DNA from: Chloroflexota bacterium
GTDB lineage: Bacteria > Chloroflexota > Anaerolineae > Anaerolineales > Villigracilaceae
Direction of reading: 5' to 3'
Assembly: GCA_019873655.1 (NCBI GenBank)
Contig: JAIOAU010000019.1
Location: forward strand, 1-57,936
DNA length: 57,936 nt
The position numbers and the translations under genes were made by a program. The notes under the pieces were generated by a model. It was given only the letters and a program-made list of their open reading frames with translations, searched no databases and was not told the DNA's origin. Positions 25,487-33,920 of the stretch are shown here, piece after piece (position 1 is the first letter of the stretch; each line of letters opens with the position of its first letter).

Positions 25487-26443
25487 TCAGCGCCAGATAC
25501 GAAAGGAAGTGGTCGTCGTGGCAATCAAGCCCCCTCTCTCCACGCGCACGTTGACCTCGATCAAACTACCCGGCACCTGGTCGCGCACCGGAATGTCGGC
25601 GATGATCGCCACGCCGTTGGCGTCCGTTACGGCGCGATAGGTTTGGGCCGGCCCATAGGAGAAATTGATGGTCACGGTCACCTGGGCGCCTTCGACCGGC
25701 ATGAGCGTTTGGTCCTGCACAATGACAAAAATGCGCTGGGTATCGTTGGGCTGGGTGACGGCTTTGCCGGCGAAAGCAGAGGCGCGCAGCGAAGTGAGCG
25801 AGGAATCGGCGCCCCGCGCAACGATTTCGAGCGGCGGGACGGGCAAGAGTCGCAACGGGTCCTCGCCAACGCGGTCGAAGTAAATGCGTCCCAGATCGGA
25901 CAGGGTCACATTTTGGCCGCGCGGCCGTTCGGGATACCACTCGAAGCGGGCGCGCTCGAAATACTGGACGATGCGGCCGTCAGGCTGGAATTCGAAGGCC
26001 GAAATCGGATTGCCAAAGCGCGCCAGCCCGCCGTGAGCATCGTAGTAAGTGAGGAAGTCATAACAAACCGAGAATCCGGTGGGGAACGAGCGGCAAGCGC
26101 CTGCCACGTTGATATTCAACGACGGCGCTCCCGGCGTGTAGAGCAGCGAGCCCAGAGGCGTCAACTGCACCCGCTGACCGACCGGCATCTCCGGCCGCCA
26201 CTCGAAGCGGGCGCGCTGAAAATACTGGACAGTGACCCCGGCGCGGTCCACAAACTGCTCCGTAATGGGCGATCCAAAAACCAGTTCCGCCTCGGGAACG
26301 CTCTGATAGAAAGCATAGAATTCGCCAATCAAGTTGTGGCGCGTGTCCGGGAAATACCTGCCCGTCGTCTGCTGGGCATGCACAGGCCGCCCTGCCGCCA
26401 GCAAAACCAGGCAGGCAAAAAGTAATACACCACGTTTGATCAC
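25487..26443 (-). CDS. secreted protein with LGFP-like repeats and an Ig-like C-domain
   Basis: The 318-residue precursor has a GTG start and a signal peptide (GVLLFACLVLLAAGRPVHAQ) ending in an AxA-type site. Two repeats of about 60 residues share FG[SN]PI...VQYFQRARFEW and IVQYFERARFEWYPE, resembling LGFP modules that associate with the cell wall in actinobacteria and are frequent in Chloroflexota. Residues about 215-318 form a beta domain (VEGAQVTVTINFSYGPAQTYRAVTDANGVA), like bacterial Ig/carboxypeptidase-regulatory folds. It is probably a surface structural protein, monocistronic with its own promoter and terminator. Confidence 0.8.
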   Translation of the reverse strand: MIKRGVLLFACLVLLAAGRPVHAQQTTGRYFPDTRHNLIGEFYAFYQSVPEAELVFGSPITEQFVDRAGVTVQYFQRARFEWRPEMPVGQRVQLTPLGSLLYTPGAPSLNINVAGACRSFPTGFSVCYDFLTYYDAHGGLARFGNPISAFEFQPDGRIVQYFERARFEWYPERPRGQNVTLSDLGRIYFDRVGEDPLRLLPVPPLEIVARGADSSLTSLRASAFAGKAVTQPNDTQRIFVIVQDQTLMPVEGAQVTVTINFSYGPAQTYRAVTDANGVAIIADIPVRDQVPGSLIEVNVRVERGGLIATTTTSFRIWR

Positions 26444-26466
26444 GAGACTGACACCCTGTTGTCTTC

Positions 26467-26495
26467 ATTATACACAATCCGACAGACAGGGACAA
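26467..26495 (-). promoter_or_regulatory. sigma-70 type promoter
   Basis: On the minus strand TTGTCC (26495-26490), a 17-nt spacer and TATAAT (26472-26467) lie about 24 nt upstream of GTG 26443. The predicted leader is about 17 nt. Confidence 0.7.
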
Positions 26496-26504
26496 TATGA
26501 AAAC

Positions 26505-27647
26505 CTAACGAAAATTTAAGAGCGCCCGAACGATGCGTTCCGCCGCCCGACCGTCTCCGAACGGATTGACCGCCCGCGCCATCTGCTGGTACGCAAGCGG
26601 GTCATCGAGCAGACGGCTGGCCTCGCCCACAATCGCGGCGCGCTCGGTTCCGACCAGTTTCAGCACCCCGGCCTCCACCCCCTCGGGCCGCTCGGTCACT
26701 GCCCGCAAGACCAGCACCGGCACGCCAAAGGCCGGCGCTTCCTCTTGAATGCCTCCCGAGTCGGTCAACACCAGCGCGGCGCGCTTCATCAGATGAACCA
26801 GCGGCAGATAATCCAGCGGCGGCAGGAGGGTGACGTGCGGCGTCTCTGCCAGCAGACGATAGACCGGCTCCTGGACGTGGGGATTCAAATGCACCGGATA
26901 AACGATTTCCACATCGCCGCGCCCGGCCAGGTCGCGCAGGGCCAGGCAGATGTTTTCCAGCGGCTGGCCGAAATTCTCGCGCCGGTGCGCGGTCACCAAA
27001 ATGAGCCTCCTCCCTCCACGACGATCCGACTGACGACGATCTGGCTCAATCCCCAGTCTGCCGAGCAATTCCACCACCTCTTGCGGCGGAGATTGCCGGG
27101 CGACGACGTTCAGCGCGTCGATGACCGGATTGCCGGTCACGACGACAGCCGCCTCCGGCACGCCCTCGCGCAGCAAGTTCTGGCGCGCCCACTCGGTCGG
27201 CGCAAAGTGCAGGTCGGCGATGACGCCCGCCACCCGCCGGTTGATCTCCTCCGGAAACGGCTGCCAGCGGTCGCCCGTCCGCAGCCCCGCCTCCACATGG
27301 CCGACGCGGATGCGGCGGTAATACGCCAGCAGCGCCGTGACGGCGACCGTGGTGGTATCCCCCTGCACTAGCACCCAGTCCGGGCTGACCTGCTCCAGCA
27401 CCGGGTCCAGGCGGGTGAAGATGGCCGCCGAGAGTTCGGCCAGCGACTGGTCCTCGCGCATCAAATCCAGGTCGTAGTCCGGCTTGATCTCGAAGAGATG
27501 CAGCACCTGGTCGAGCATCTGACGGTGCTGCGCGGTGACGCAGACCCGCGCCTCCACGCCCGGCGCGGCGGCCAGCGCCCTGACCACCGGCGCCATCTTG
27601 ACCGCCTCCGGACGGGTGCCGAACACCGAAAGAACCCGAACGGTCAT
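26505..27647 (-). CDS. wecB: UDP-N-acetylglucosamine 2-epimerase (non-hydrolysing)
   Basis: The enzyme interconverts UDP-GlcNAc and UDP-ManNAc, the first step to ManNAcA-containing surface polysaccharides. The 380-residue protein shows FGTRPEAVKMAPVV, VQGDTTT, GHVEAGLRT, FPEEINRR, TAHRRENFG and TDSGGIQEEAP, all family hallmarks with the catalytic acidic and His residues present. A small arginine-rich insertion (RRQSDRRGGRR) just before ILVTAHRREN is encoded by a repeated GATCGTCGT word. This may be another repeat-derived loop. It follows wecC by 10 nt. Confidence 0.95.
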   Translation of the reverse strand: MTVRVLSVFGTRPEAVKMAPVVRALAAAPGVEARVCVTAQHRQMLDQVLHLFEIKPDYDLDLMREDQSLAELSAAIFTRLDPVLEQVSPDWVLVQGDTTTVAVTALLAYYRRIRVGHVEAGLRTGDRWQPFPEEINRRVAGVIADLHFAPTEWARQNLLREGVPEAAVVVTGNPVIDALNVVARQSPPQEVVELLGRLGIEPDRRQSDRRGGRRLILVTAHRRENFGQPLENICLALRDLAGRGDVEIVYPVHLNPHVQEPVYRLLAETPHVTLLPPLDYLPLVHLMKRAALVLTDSGGIQEEAPAFGVPVLVLRAVTERPEGVEAGVLKLVGTERAAIVGEASRLLDDPLAYQQMARAVNPFGDGRAAERIVRALLNFR

Positions 27648-27657
27648 CCTGCGATTC

Positions 27658-28959
27658 TCACTTTCCCACCCCCAGCCGGAAGAGGCGGAACCCGGCCGCT
27701 TCCCAGGCCGCGGGCGACCAGGCGTTGCGCATGTCCACGGCCAGGCGGGCCGGAGTCAGCCGCGCCAGTTCGGCGGGATCGAGGGCGACGAATTGGGCGT
27801 GATGAACCAGCAGGACGATGCACTCCGCCTCGCGCACGGCCTCTTCCAGGCTGGCCGCGCATTCGATGCCGGGCAGCCCCTCAGGGCGGAACGGTTCGAA
27901 CGCCCGCACCCGCGCCCCCGCCTCTTGCAGCAAATGGACCACCTCCGCGGCCGGGCTTTCGCGCAGATCGTCCACATCCGGCTTGAACGCCAGCCCCAGC
28001 GCGGCGATTCGCCGCCCGGCCAGCGAACCCAGGGCGCGCTCGACGAGGCGCAAGGCAAAGCGGGGCTGCGAATCGTTGACCTGTCGCGCCGTGTAGATCA
28101 AATCCGCCAGGTCGGGCGCGGCCTCGACAAAGAACCACGGATCGACGCTGATGCAATGTCCGCCCACCCCCGGCCCGGGGCTGAGAATCTTGACCCGCGG
28201 GTGCAGATTGGCGACCGAGATCGCCTCCCACACATCCACGCCGAAACGCTCGGCCAGCCGCGAGAACTCGTTGGCAATCGCAATGTTGATATCGCGATAG
28301 GTGTTCTCCATCAGTTTGACCATCTCGGCGGTGGTCGCGTCGGTGACGACGATTTGCCCCTTGACGAAGACGGCGTACAGATCGCGCCCGGCCTGTCCCG
28401 CCGCCGGCGTGACCCCGCCGATGACGCGCGCGTTCTCGACGAGTTCGCGCACGATCTGACCGGGCAGGACGCGTTCGGGCGAGTAGGCCAGCAGAAAATC
28501 TTCGCCGCCCTTCAGCCCGGATTTCTCCAACACCGGTTGCACCAGGTCCACCGTCGTGCGCGGCGGCGAAGTCGACTCGAGCACGACCAGGTTGCCCCGC
28601 CGCAAGACCGGGACGATCGCCTCGGCCGCCGCGAGAACGGCGCGCAGGTCGGCCACCTTGTAGCGCTTGCCCGCCCCTTCGCGCAGGTAGTCTTCCCGAA
28701 ACGGCGTCGGGACGGCGATGATGAACGCGTCGGCCTCCACCGGTTTCTCGGAGAACGTCAGCCGGCCGGAGCGCAGCGCCGTCTCGAAGGTTTCGCGCAG
28801 CCCCGGCTCCTGAATGTGCAGGTCGCCGCGTTGCAAGGTGGCCAGGACGTCCGCGTTGACATCCACACCCACGACCTCGACGCCGTGAGCCGCAAACGCG
28901 CTGGCAGTGGGCAGGCCAATGTAGCCCAGGCCCAGGACACAGATTCGATTGAACTTCAC
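27658..28959 (-). CDS. wecC: UDP-N-acetyl-D-mannosamine dehydrogenase
   Basis: The 433-residue enzyme oxidises UDP-ManNAc to UDP-ManNAcA with two NAD+. The N-terminal Rossmann motif is VLGLGYIGLPTA. The middle region contains ESTSPPRTT and YSPERVLPGQ. The catalytic Cys is in GVGGHCISVDPWF, and the C-terminal NAD domain has ALGLAFKPDVDDLRESPA. Neighbouring wecB supplies its substrate. Together they would provide activated ManNAcA for a cell-surface glycan; no glycosyltransferase for it lies in the window. A promoter candidate lies at 29044-29072. Confidence 0.95.
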   Translation of the reverse strand: MKFNRICVLGLGYIGLPTASAFAAHGVEVVGVDVNADVLATLQRGDLHIQEPGLRETFETALRSGRLTFSEKPVEADAFIIAVPTPFREDYLREGAGKRYKVADLRAVLAAAEAIVPVLRRGNLVVLESTSPPRTTVDLVQPVLEKSGLKGGEDFLLAYSPERVLPGQIVRELVENARVIGGVTPAAGQAGRDLYAVFVKGQIVVTDATTAEMVKLMENTYRDINIAIANEFSRLAERFGVDVWEAISVANLHPRVKILSPGPGVGGHCISVDPWFFVEAAPDLADLIYTARQVNDSQPRFALRLVERALGSLAGRRIAALGLAFKPDVDDLRESPAAEVVHLLQEAGARVRAFEPFRPEGLPGIECAASLEEAVREAECIVLLVHHAQFVALDPAELARLTPARLAVDMRNAWSPAAWEAAGFRLFRLGVGK

Positions 28960-29043
28960 TCAGACTCCATAAATAATCCGGCGCGCAGCGCCAGAAGATT
29001 CGCGAACCGGACTCGCCTGCAGGCAAGCAGAGTCCAGGGCTGT

Positions 29044-29072
29044 ATTCTACCCCAAACCCGCTCAGGCGTAAA
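29044..29072 (-). promoter_or_regulatory. promoter candidate for wecC-wecB
   Basis: On the minus strand TTTACG (29072-29067), a 17-nt spacer and TAGAAT (29049-29044) lie 85 nt upstream of the wecC ATG. Confidence 0.6.
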
Positions 29073-29121
29073 ACCAACCCTCTGCCGGTGCGTATGATTA
29101 AAGGGCCGGAAACCCCTCCCA

Positions 29122-29130
29122 TGTTATAAT
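29122..29130 (+). promoter_or_regulatory. extended -10 promoter of the nfeD-slipin operon
   Basis: TGT-TATAAT (29122-29130) is an extended -10 without a clear -35. AGGAAGGA follows at about 29142-29149 as ribosome site for ATG 29156. Confidence 0.65.
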
Positions 29131-29155
29131 AAAAAGCGACCAGGAAGGACATAAA

Positions 29156-29761
29156 ATGGAGACATTCCTGCTTAATCCTAACATCGCCTATCTATTTCTC
29201 GTCACCGGATCGGTTCTGACCTTGCTGGCCATCGTCACGCCGGGGACGGGAATCCTGGAAGTCGCGGCGCTCTTCTGTCTGGCCCTGGCTGGTTACGCCC
29301 TCTTCAACCTGGGAATTAACCTGTGGGCGCTCATTCTCCTGGTCCTCAGTATCGTACCGTTCATCTACTCCATCCGAAAGCCAAAACGCGAGTGGGCGCT
29401 GGCGCTGTCCATTCTCGGACTGATCCTCAGTTCGCTGTACATCTTTCCCCCTTCCGGCTGGGCGCCGCGCGTTGACCCGCTCTTCGCCATCCTCGGCTCG
29501 GTGCTCTCGAGCGGATTCCTGTGGCTGGTCGTCCGCAAGACGATTCAGGCGCATCTCGCCCGCCCGGCCCACGACCTCTCGTCCTTGATCGGCCAGATCG
29601 GCGAGGCCAAGACCGAAATTCACGAGACCGGCTCGGTCCAGGTCGCCGGAGAACTTTGGACAGCCCGCAGCCAAAAAAGCATCCCGGCCGGCAAAATGGT
29701 GCGCGTGGTAGGGCGCGAGGGCTTTGTCCTTGTTGTCGAACCAACCGAAAAAGTCAAATAA
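29156..29761 (+). CDS. nfeD: NfeD family membrane protein
   Basis: The 201-residue protein has four hydrophobic segments (residues about 10-130) followed by a C-terminal OB-fold domain (LIGQIGEAKTEIHETGSVQVAGELWTARSQKSIPAGKMVRVVGREGFVLVVEP), the NfeD signature. NfeD proteins are genetic and physical partners of SPFH/stomatin proteins in membrane microdomains. The next gene, 18 nt downstream, is a slipin, the classic pair. The N-terminal protease domain of long NfeD forms is absent, so this is the short membrane form. Confidence 0.9.
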   Translation: METFLLNPNIAYLFLVTGSVLTLLAIVTPGTGILEVAALFCLALAGYALFNLGINLWALILLVLSIVPFIYSIRKPKREWALALSILGLILSSLYIFPPSGWAPRVDPLFAILGSVLSSGFLWLVVRKTIQAHLARPAHDLSSLIGQIGEAKTEIHETGSVQVAGELWTARSQKSIPAGKMVRVVGREGFVLVVEPTEKVK

Positions 29762-29779
29762 TTCAAAAGGAGAAGAACT

Positions 29780-30673
29780 ATGGAACTGACCTTGTTGTTA
29801 TGCGGCGTCGCCTTCGTCGTCATCCTGTTCGTGATCTTCCTGGCCAACGCCATCCGCATCGTGCCAGAATACCAGCGTCTGGTCGTCTTCCGCCTCGGGC
29901 GCTGCATCGGCACGAAAGGCCCCGGCCTGATTCTGCTCATCCCGGTCATTGATCGGGCCGTCAAGGTGGACCTGCGCGAGCAGGTGCGCGAGATTCCCCA
30001 CCAGACCTCGATCACCAAGGACAACGCTCCGATCTCGATCGACTTCATCTGGTACTACAAGGTGCTCGACCCGACCGAGTCGGTCTTGCAGGTCAGCAAC
30101 TTCGAGGCCGCCGCCCAAGGCATGGCGACCACCACCCTGCGCGCCGTCATCGGCGGCATCCCGCTGGATGACGTCCTCTCGGAGCGCGAGCACATCAACA
30201 CCATGCTGCGCACCCGCCTGGACGAGGTCACCGAGCGCTGGGGCGTGAAGGTCACCAACGTCGAGATTCGCGAAATCATCCCGCCGCGCGAGGTGCAGGA
30301 GGCGATGAACCGCCAGATGTCGGCCGAGCGCGTCCGCCGCGCCGTGGTGACCGAGTCGACCGGTACGCGCGAGGCAGCCATCAACGTGGCCGAAGGCGAG
30401 AAACAGGCCGCCATCCTGAAGGCCGAGGGCCAGAAACAGGCCGCCATCCTGGAAGCCGAAGGCCAGCGCCAGGCCCAGATTCTGCGCGCCGAGGGCTTCT
30501 CGACCGCCCTGGAGAAGATCTTCGCCGTCGCCAAGACCGTCGACCAGAAGACCATGACGCTGCAATACTTCGACACCCTCAAGGCGCTGGGCAGCGGCGC
30601 AGCGACCAAGTTCATCTTCCCGCTCGAATTCACCTCGCTGGTCGAGCAATTCGCCAAAGGGAAAGAGAAATAG
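29780..30673 (+). CDS. slipin (stomatin/SPFH family)
   Basis: The 297-residue protein has one N-terminal membrane segment (LLCGVAFVVILFVIFLANAIRIV), an SPFH domain (about 30-200: VPEYQRLVVFRLGRCIGTKGPGLILLIP, EREHINTMLRTRLDEVTERWGVKV) and an Ala/Glu/Gln-rich coiled coil with near-repeats EGEKQAAILKAEGQKQAAIL. It should form ring- or cage-like oligomers in the membrane together with NfeD. AAAGGAGAAGAACT precedes the ATG. A second, unrelated SPFH gene lies at 24352-25356. Confidence 0.93.
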   Translation: MELTLLLCGVAFVVILFVIFLANAIRIVPEYQRLVVFRLGRCIGTKGPGLILLIPVIDRAVKVDLREQVREIPHQTSITKDNAPISIDFIWYYKVLDPTESVLQVSNFEAAAQGMATTTLRAVIGGIPLDDVLSEREHINTMLRTRLDEVTERWGVKVTNVEIREIIPPREVQEAMNRQMSAERVRRAVVTESTGTREAAINVAEGEKQAAILKAEGQKQAAILEAEGQRQAQILRAEGFSTALEKIFAVAKTVDQKTMTLQYFDTLKALGSGAATKFIFPLEFTSLVEQFAKGKEK

Positions 30674-30691
30674 CCCGCCGCCGTTCCATCG

Positions 30692-30730
30692 TGTTAGAAT
30701 TGAGGCCTCCCGCCCAACGGGAGGCCTTTT
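30692..30730 (+). terminator. terminator overlapping a promoter
   Basis: AGGCCTCCCG (30703-30712), loop CCCAA and CGGGAGGCCT (30718-30727) with a T-run to 30730 form a strong terminator for the nfeD-slipin operon. An extended -10 (TGT-TAGAAT, 30692-30700) directly precedes it. New transcripts would start inside the left arm and could not fold the hairpin, while read-through from upstream is stopped. Confidence 0.8.
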
Positions 30731-30731
30731 C

Positions 30732-31187
30732 ATGCCCCTGCCGATGGAGATTCTGCCCGCCTCTCTGCGCGACCTATCTGCCCTGCGCCGCCTCGAACAG
30801 GCCTGCTTCCAAAAGGACGCCTGGCCGCTGCTCGACCTGATTGCCGTCCTGACCTGGTCGGGCGTGGTGCGCCTGAAAGCCGTCGAGGACGGCCAGATGG
30901 TCGGTTTCATCGCCGGCGACCTGCGCCCTGGCGAACCCATCGCCTGGATCGCCACCATCGGCGTCCTGCCCGCCTACCAGCGGCGCGGCATCGGACGGGC
31001 GCTCCTGCGCGCCTGCGAAAGCCAACTGCAAGGCAAACGCATCCGCCTGTGCGTGCGCCTCTCGAACCAGGCGGCCATCCAAATGTATCTGCAGGAAGGG
31101 TATCTTTCGGTGGACACCTGGCCCAACTATTACAAAGACGGAGAAGACGCCCTGGTGATGGAAAAAGTCCGCCCAGGGGGTTTATAA
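30732..31187 (+). CDS. GNAT family N-acetyltransferase (RimI-like)
   Basis: The 151-residue single-domain acetyltransferase has the acetyl-CoA-binding motif VLPAYQRRGIGRALL (R-x-x-G-x-G/A) at about residues 80-94. A C-terminal VRLSNQAAIQMYLQEGYLSV segment is typical of RimI-like enzymes. The substrate is unknown and could be a protein N-terminus or small molecule. ATG 30732 abuts the terminator T-run; ATG 30744 (MEILPAS) is an equally possible start since neither has a ribosome site. Its stop overlaps the -10 box of the RNase D gene. Confidence 0.8.
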   Translation: MPLPMEILPASLRDLSALRRLEQACFQKDAWPLLDLIAVLTWSGVVRLKAVEDGQMVGFIAGDLRPGEPIAWIATIGVLPAYQRRGIGRALLRACESQLQGKRIRLCVRLSNQAAIQMYLQEGYLSVDTWPNYYKDGEDALVMEKVRPGGL

Positions 31188-31188
31188 T
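31183..31188 (+). promoter_or_regulatory. -10 box for leaderless RNase D mRNA
   Basis: TATAAT ends 7 nt before ATG 31196 and overlaps the stop codon of the GNAT gene. No ribosome site is present. Confidence 0.6.
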
Positions 31189-31195
31189 CGAGACG

Positions 31196-32320
31196 ATGAA
31201 GCCGCTCCCGCCGCCCGCCTGGATTGCCACCCCCGACGCCCTGGCGCGCCTGGCCGACGAACTGCGCCGCCAGCCGCGCCTGGCCGTGGACACCGAGTCC
31301 AACTCCCTGCACGCCTACCGCGAGCAGGTCTGTTTGCTGCAATTTTCGACCCCCCAGGCAGACTATCTCGTCGACCCTCTGGCCCTGAAAGACCTCTCCC
31401 CCCTGGCCCCCCTGTTCGCCGATCCCGCCATCGAAAAAGTCTTCCACGCCGTCGAATACGACCTCATCGGCCTGCAGCGCGACCACGGAATCAAAATCGT
31501 CAATCTCTTCGACACCATGCAGGCCGCCCGCATTCTCGGATACAAACGCGTCGGCCTGGATGGACTGTTGAGCGAGAAATTCGGCATCCAGATGAACAAA
31601 CGTTACCAGAAAGCCGACTGGGGCCGCCGGCCGCTGCCCCCCGACCTGCTCAACTACGCCCGCCTGGACACGCACTACCTGCTCGACCTGCGCGACCTGC
31701 TCCAGGCCGAACTGACGGCGCGGGGCTTGTGGCCGCTGGCGCTCGAAGAATTCGCCCGCCTGGCCCTGGGCAACGGGAACAACAAACCCGAGGAGGCGCC
31801 CTGGCAGAAACTCGGCCGCGCCCACCGCCTCGACGGCCAGCAACTGGCCGTTCTGCAAGAACTGTGGGAATGGCGCGAAGGCCGCGCCCGGCGTCTCGAC
31901 CGGCCCGTGTTCAAAGTCCTGGGCGAAAAATGGCTGATCGTCCTCGCTCAGAGAATGCCCGCCGGGCTGGAAGACTTGAGCCGCCTGGGACTGACCGGCC
32001 GCCAAATCCACGCCTACGGGCGCGAACTGCTGGCCGCGGTCGAACGCGGCCGCCAGGCCGCCCCCCTGCGCCGGACGCATTCCTCCCGCCCCGGCCAGGC
32101 CTACCTCGACCGGCTGGAGGCCCTCAGTCAGTGGCGCAAGGGGGCCGCCCGCAAAATGGGCGTCGACTCCGACATCGTCCTGCCGCGTCCGTTCATGCAC
32201 GCCATCGCCGAACGCGCCCCGAAGACGCTCGCCGACCTGGCCGAGGCCATGCCCAACGCCCCCTGGCGGATCGAGCGCTTCGGCCCTCAAATCCTGGCCG
32301 CGATCCAGAAAAAGAGATAA
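31196..32320 (+). CDS. rnd: ribonuclease D
   Basis: The 374-residue 3'-5' exoribonuclease of the DEDD family is involved in tRNA 3' maturation. Exo I is LAVDTESNSL (D, E), Exo II is VFHAVEYDLIGLQ (D) and Exo III is NYARLDTHYLLDL (Y-x3-D). Two HRDC domains follow (about 205-285 with LQELWEWREGRARRLDRPVFKVL, and 300-370 with RLEALSQWRKGAARKMGVDSDIVLP), as in E. coli RNase D. The start at 31196 is set by the TATAAT 7 nt upstream; an earlier frame start at 31049 would overlap the GNAT gene. A second RNase gene follows 16 nt later. Confidence 0.92.
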   Translation: MKPLPPPAWIATPDALARLADELRRQPRLAVDTESNSLHAYREQVCLLQFSTPQADYLVDPLALKDLSPLAPLFADPAIEKVFHAVEYDLIGLQRDHGIKIVNLFDTMQAARILGYKRVGLDGLLSEKFGIQMNKRYQKADWGRRPLPPDLLNYARLDTHYLLDLRDLLQAELTARGLWPLALEEFARLALGNGNNKPEEAPWQKLGRAHRLDGQQLAVLQELWEWREGRARRLDRPVFKVLGEKWLIVLAQRMPAGLEDLSRLGLTGRQIHAYGRELLAAVERGRQAAPLRRTHSSRPGQAYLDRLEALSQWRKGAARKMGVDSDIVLPRPFMHAIAERAPKTLADLAEAMPNAPWRIERFGPQILAAIQKKR

Positions 32321-32336
32321 CCGCCCCGGAGGCAAG

Positions 32337-33731
32337 ATGCGCATTCACTTCTACGGCGCAGCCCGCACCGTCACCGGCTCCCAGTACCTGCTGGAGGCCA
32401 ACGGGGCGCGCCTCCTGCTCGAATGCGGCCTCTTCCAGGGACGCCGCGCCGAGACCTACGAACGCAACCGCAACTTCCGCTTCGACCCGGCCGGGCTGAA
32501 CGCCGTCCTGCTCTCGCACGCCCACATCGACCACAGCGGCAACCTGCCCAACCTGGTCAAGCAAGGCTTCGCCGGTCCCATCTACGCCACCCCGCCCACC
32601 GCCGACCTGGCCGACATCATGCTGCGCGACTCGGGTCACATCCAGGAGGCGGACATCCAATGGCTGAACAAACGCCGGCAGGAACGCGGCGAATATCCCC
32701 TCGAACCGCTCTACACCGAAGAGGACGCCGCCCGCGTCGCCCCGCTGTTCGAACGATGGCCCTACGGCCAGCCGTTCGAAGTCGCTGAGGGAATCACCGC
32801 CGAGTTCATCGAGGCCGGGCACATCCTCGGCTCGGCGGCCATCCGGCTCACCGTCCGCGAGCGCGGGCAGACGACCCGCCTGTGGTTTTCGGGCGACATC
32901 GGCCGCCGCGACCTGCCCCTCCTGCGCGACCCCATCCTGCCCTTCGACGCAGACTACCTCATGATGGAATGCACCTACGGCGACAAACCCCACCGCGACC
33001 CGGTCAAGGCCCACCTCGAGTTCCACCAGGCCGTCCTGCGGACCGTCCGCCGCGGCGGCAAAGTCATCGTCCCGGCCTTCGCCGTCGGCCGCACCCAGGA
33101 ACTGGTCTACAGCCTCCATCTGATGGCTGTCGCCGGTACGCTGCCGCACATCCCCGTTTATGTGGACAGCCCGCTGGCCCTGCACGCCACCCAAATCTTC
33201 GAAAAACACCCCGAATGCTACGATGAACAAACGCTTCAATTCATCCGCATCGGCAAACACCCGGCGCTGTCCTTTTCCAACCTGAAGTACATCCAGACCG
33301 TCGAAGAATCCAAGGCGCTCAACGATCGCAAAGAACCCATGGTCATCATCGCGGCCTCCGGCATGGCCGAGGCCGGGCGCATCCTGCATCATTTGAAGAA
33401 CAACATCGAGGATCCGAAGAACACCGTCTTGATCGTCGGCTGGCAGGCCCCGAACACCCTGGGCCGCCGCCTGGCCGACCGCGAACCGACGGTGCGCATC
33501 TACGGGGAGGAATACGCCGTCCGCGCCGAGGTGGTCACCATCGGCGGACTCTCGGCCCACGCCGGCCAGGACCTGCTGACCGAATACGCTGCCGCCCTGA
33601 ACAGCCGGTCGAAGGGCGTCATCCTCGTCCACGGCGAGGAACGCGCCGCCGACGCCCTGCGCGCCAAATTGGCCGAGGCCGGCATCCGCCGCGTCGTCTA
33701 TCCTGACCTGTTCACCGATCTCGAACTTTGA
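32337..33731 (+). CDS. metallo-beta-lactamase/beta-CASP ribonuclease
   Basis: The 464-residue protein belongs to the CPSF73-like beta-CASP RNA nucleases. MBL motif 2 is SHAHIDHSG (HxHxDH). Further metal ligands are EAGHILGSAA (His) and FSGDIGRRD (Asp). The beta-CASP insert contains VPAFAVGRTQELVYSL, and the C-terminal RMMBL region has IGGLSAHAGQ and VHGEERAADALRAKL. It probably acts in RNA processing or decay together with the adjacent RNase D and a downstream tRNA gene. GGAGGCAAG gives a ribosome site for ATG 32337. Confidence 0.93.
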   Translation: MRIHFYGAARTVTGSQYLLEANGARLLLECGLFQGRRAETYERNRNFRFDPAGLNAVLLSHAHIDHSGNLPNLVKQGFAGPIYATPPTADLADIMLRDSGHIQEADIQWLNKRRQERGEYPLEPLYTEEDAARVAPLFERWPYGQPFEVAEGITAEFIEAGHILGSAAIRLTVRERGQTTRLWFSGDIGRRDLPLLRDPILPFDADYLMMECTYGDKPHRDPVKAHLEFHQAVLRTVRRGGKVIVPAFAVGRTQELVYSLHLMAVAGTLPHIPVYVDSPLALHATQIFEKHPECYDEQTLQFIRIGKHPALSFSNLKYIQTVEESKALNDRKEPMVIIAASGMAEAGRILHHLKNNIEDPKNTVLIVGWQAPNTLGRRLADREPTVRIYGEEYAVRAEVVTIGGLSAHAGQDLLTEYAAALNSRSKGVILVHGEERAADALRAKLAEAGIRRVVYPDLFTDLEL

Positions 33732-33761
33732 TTTCCCCCCTCTCCCCAGAGCAAAATACGA

Positions 33762-33767
33762 TATAAT
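33762..33767 (+). promoter_or_regulatory. -10 box of the tRNA-Ser gene
   Basis: TATAAT lies 13 nt before the mature 5' end of the tRNA. It predicts a precursor with a leader of about 7 nt. No clear -35 was found. Confidence 0.65.
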
Positions 33768-33780
33768 AGCCGCCGCGCCG

Positions 33781-33868
33781 GGAGAGGTGCCAGAGTGGTT
33801 GAATGGGACGGTCTCGAAAACCGTTGTGGGGCTTGTCCCCACCGTGGGTTCGAATCCCACCCTCTCCG
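33781..33868 (+). tRNA. tRNA-Ser (anticodon CGA)
   Basis: GGAGAGG (33781-33787) pairs with CCTCTCC (33861-33867), with discriminator G33868. The anticodon loop CTCGAAA puts CGA at 33815-33817, reading UCG. A long variable arm (TGTGGGGCTTGTCCCCAC) marks a class II serine tRNA. GGTTCGAATCC is the T-loop. The CCA end is not encoded (GCA follows), consistent with the CCA-adding enzyme at 44.5-47.2 kb. Confidence 0.96.
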
Positions 33869-33873
33869 CAGAA

Positions 33874-33898
33874 GAGACGAGGCCGACGGCCTCGTCTC
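33874..33898 (+). terminator. hairpin terminator after tRNA-Ser
   Basis: GAGACGAGGCC and GGCCTCGTCTC form a perfect 11-bp stem with a GAC loop 5 nt after the tRNA. Only a short TCATTT follows, so termination may be partial. Confidence 0.65.
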
Positions 33899-33920
33899 TC
33901 ATTTATGGTAAGATTATCTC

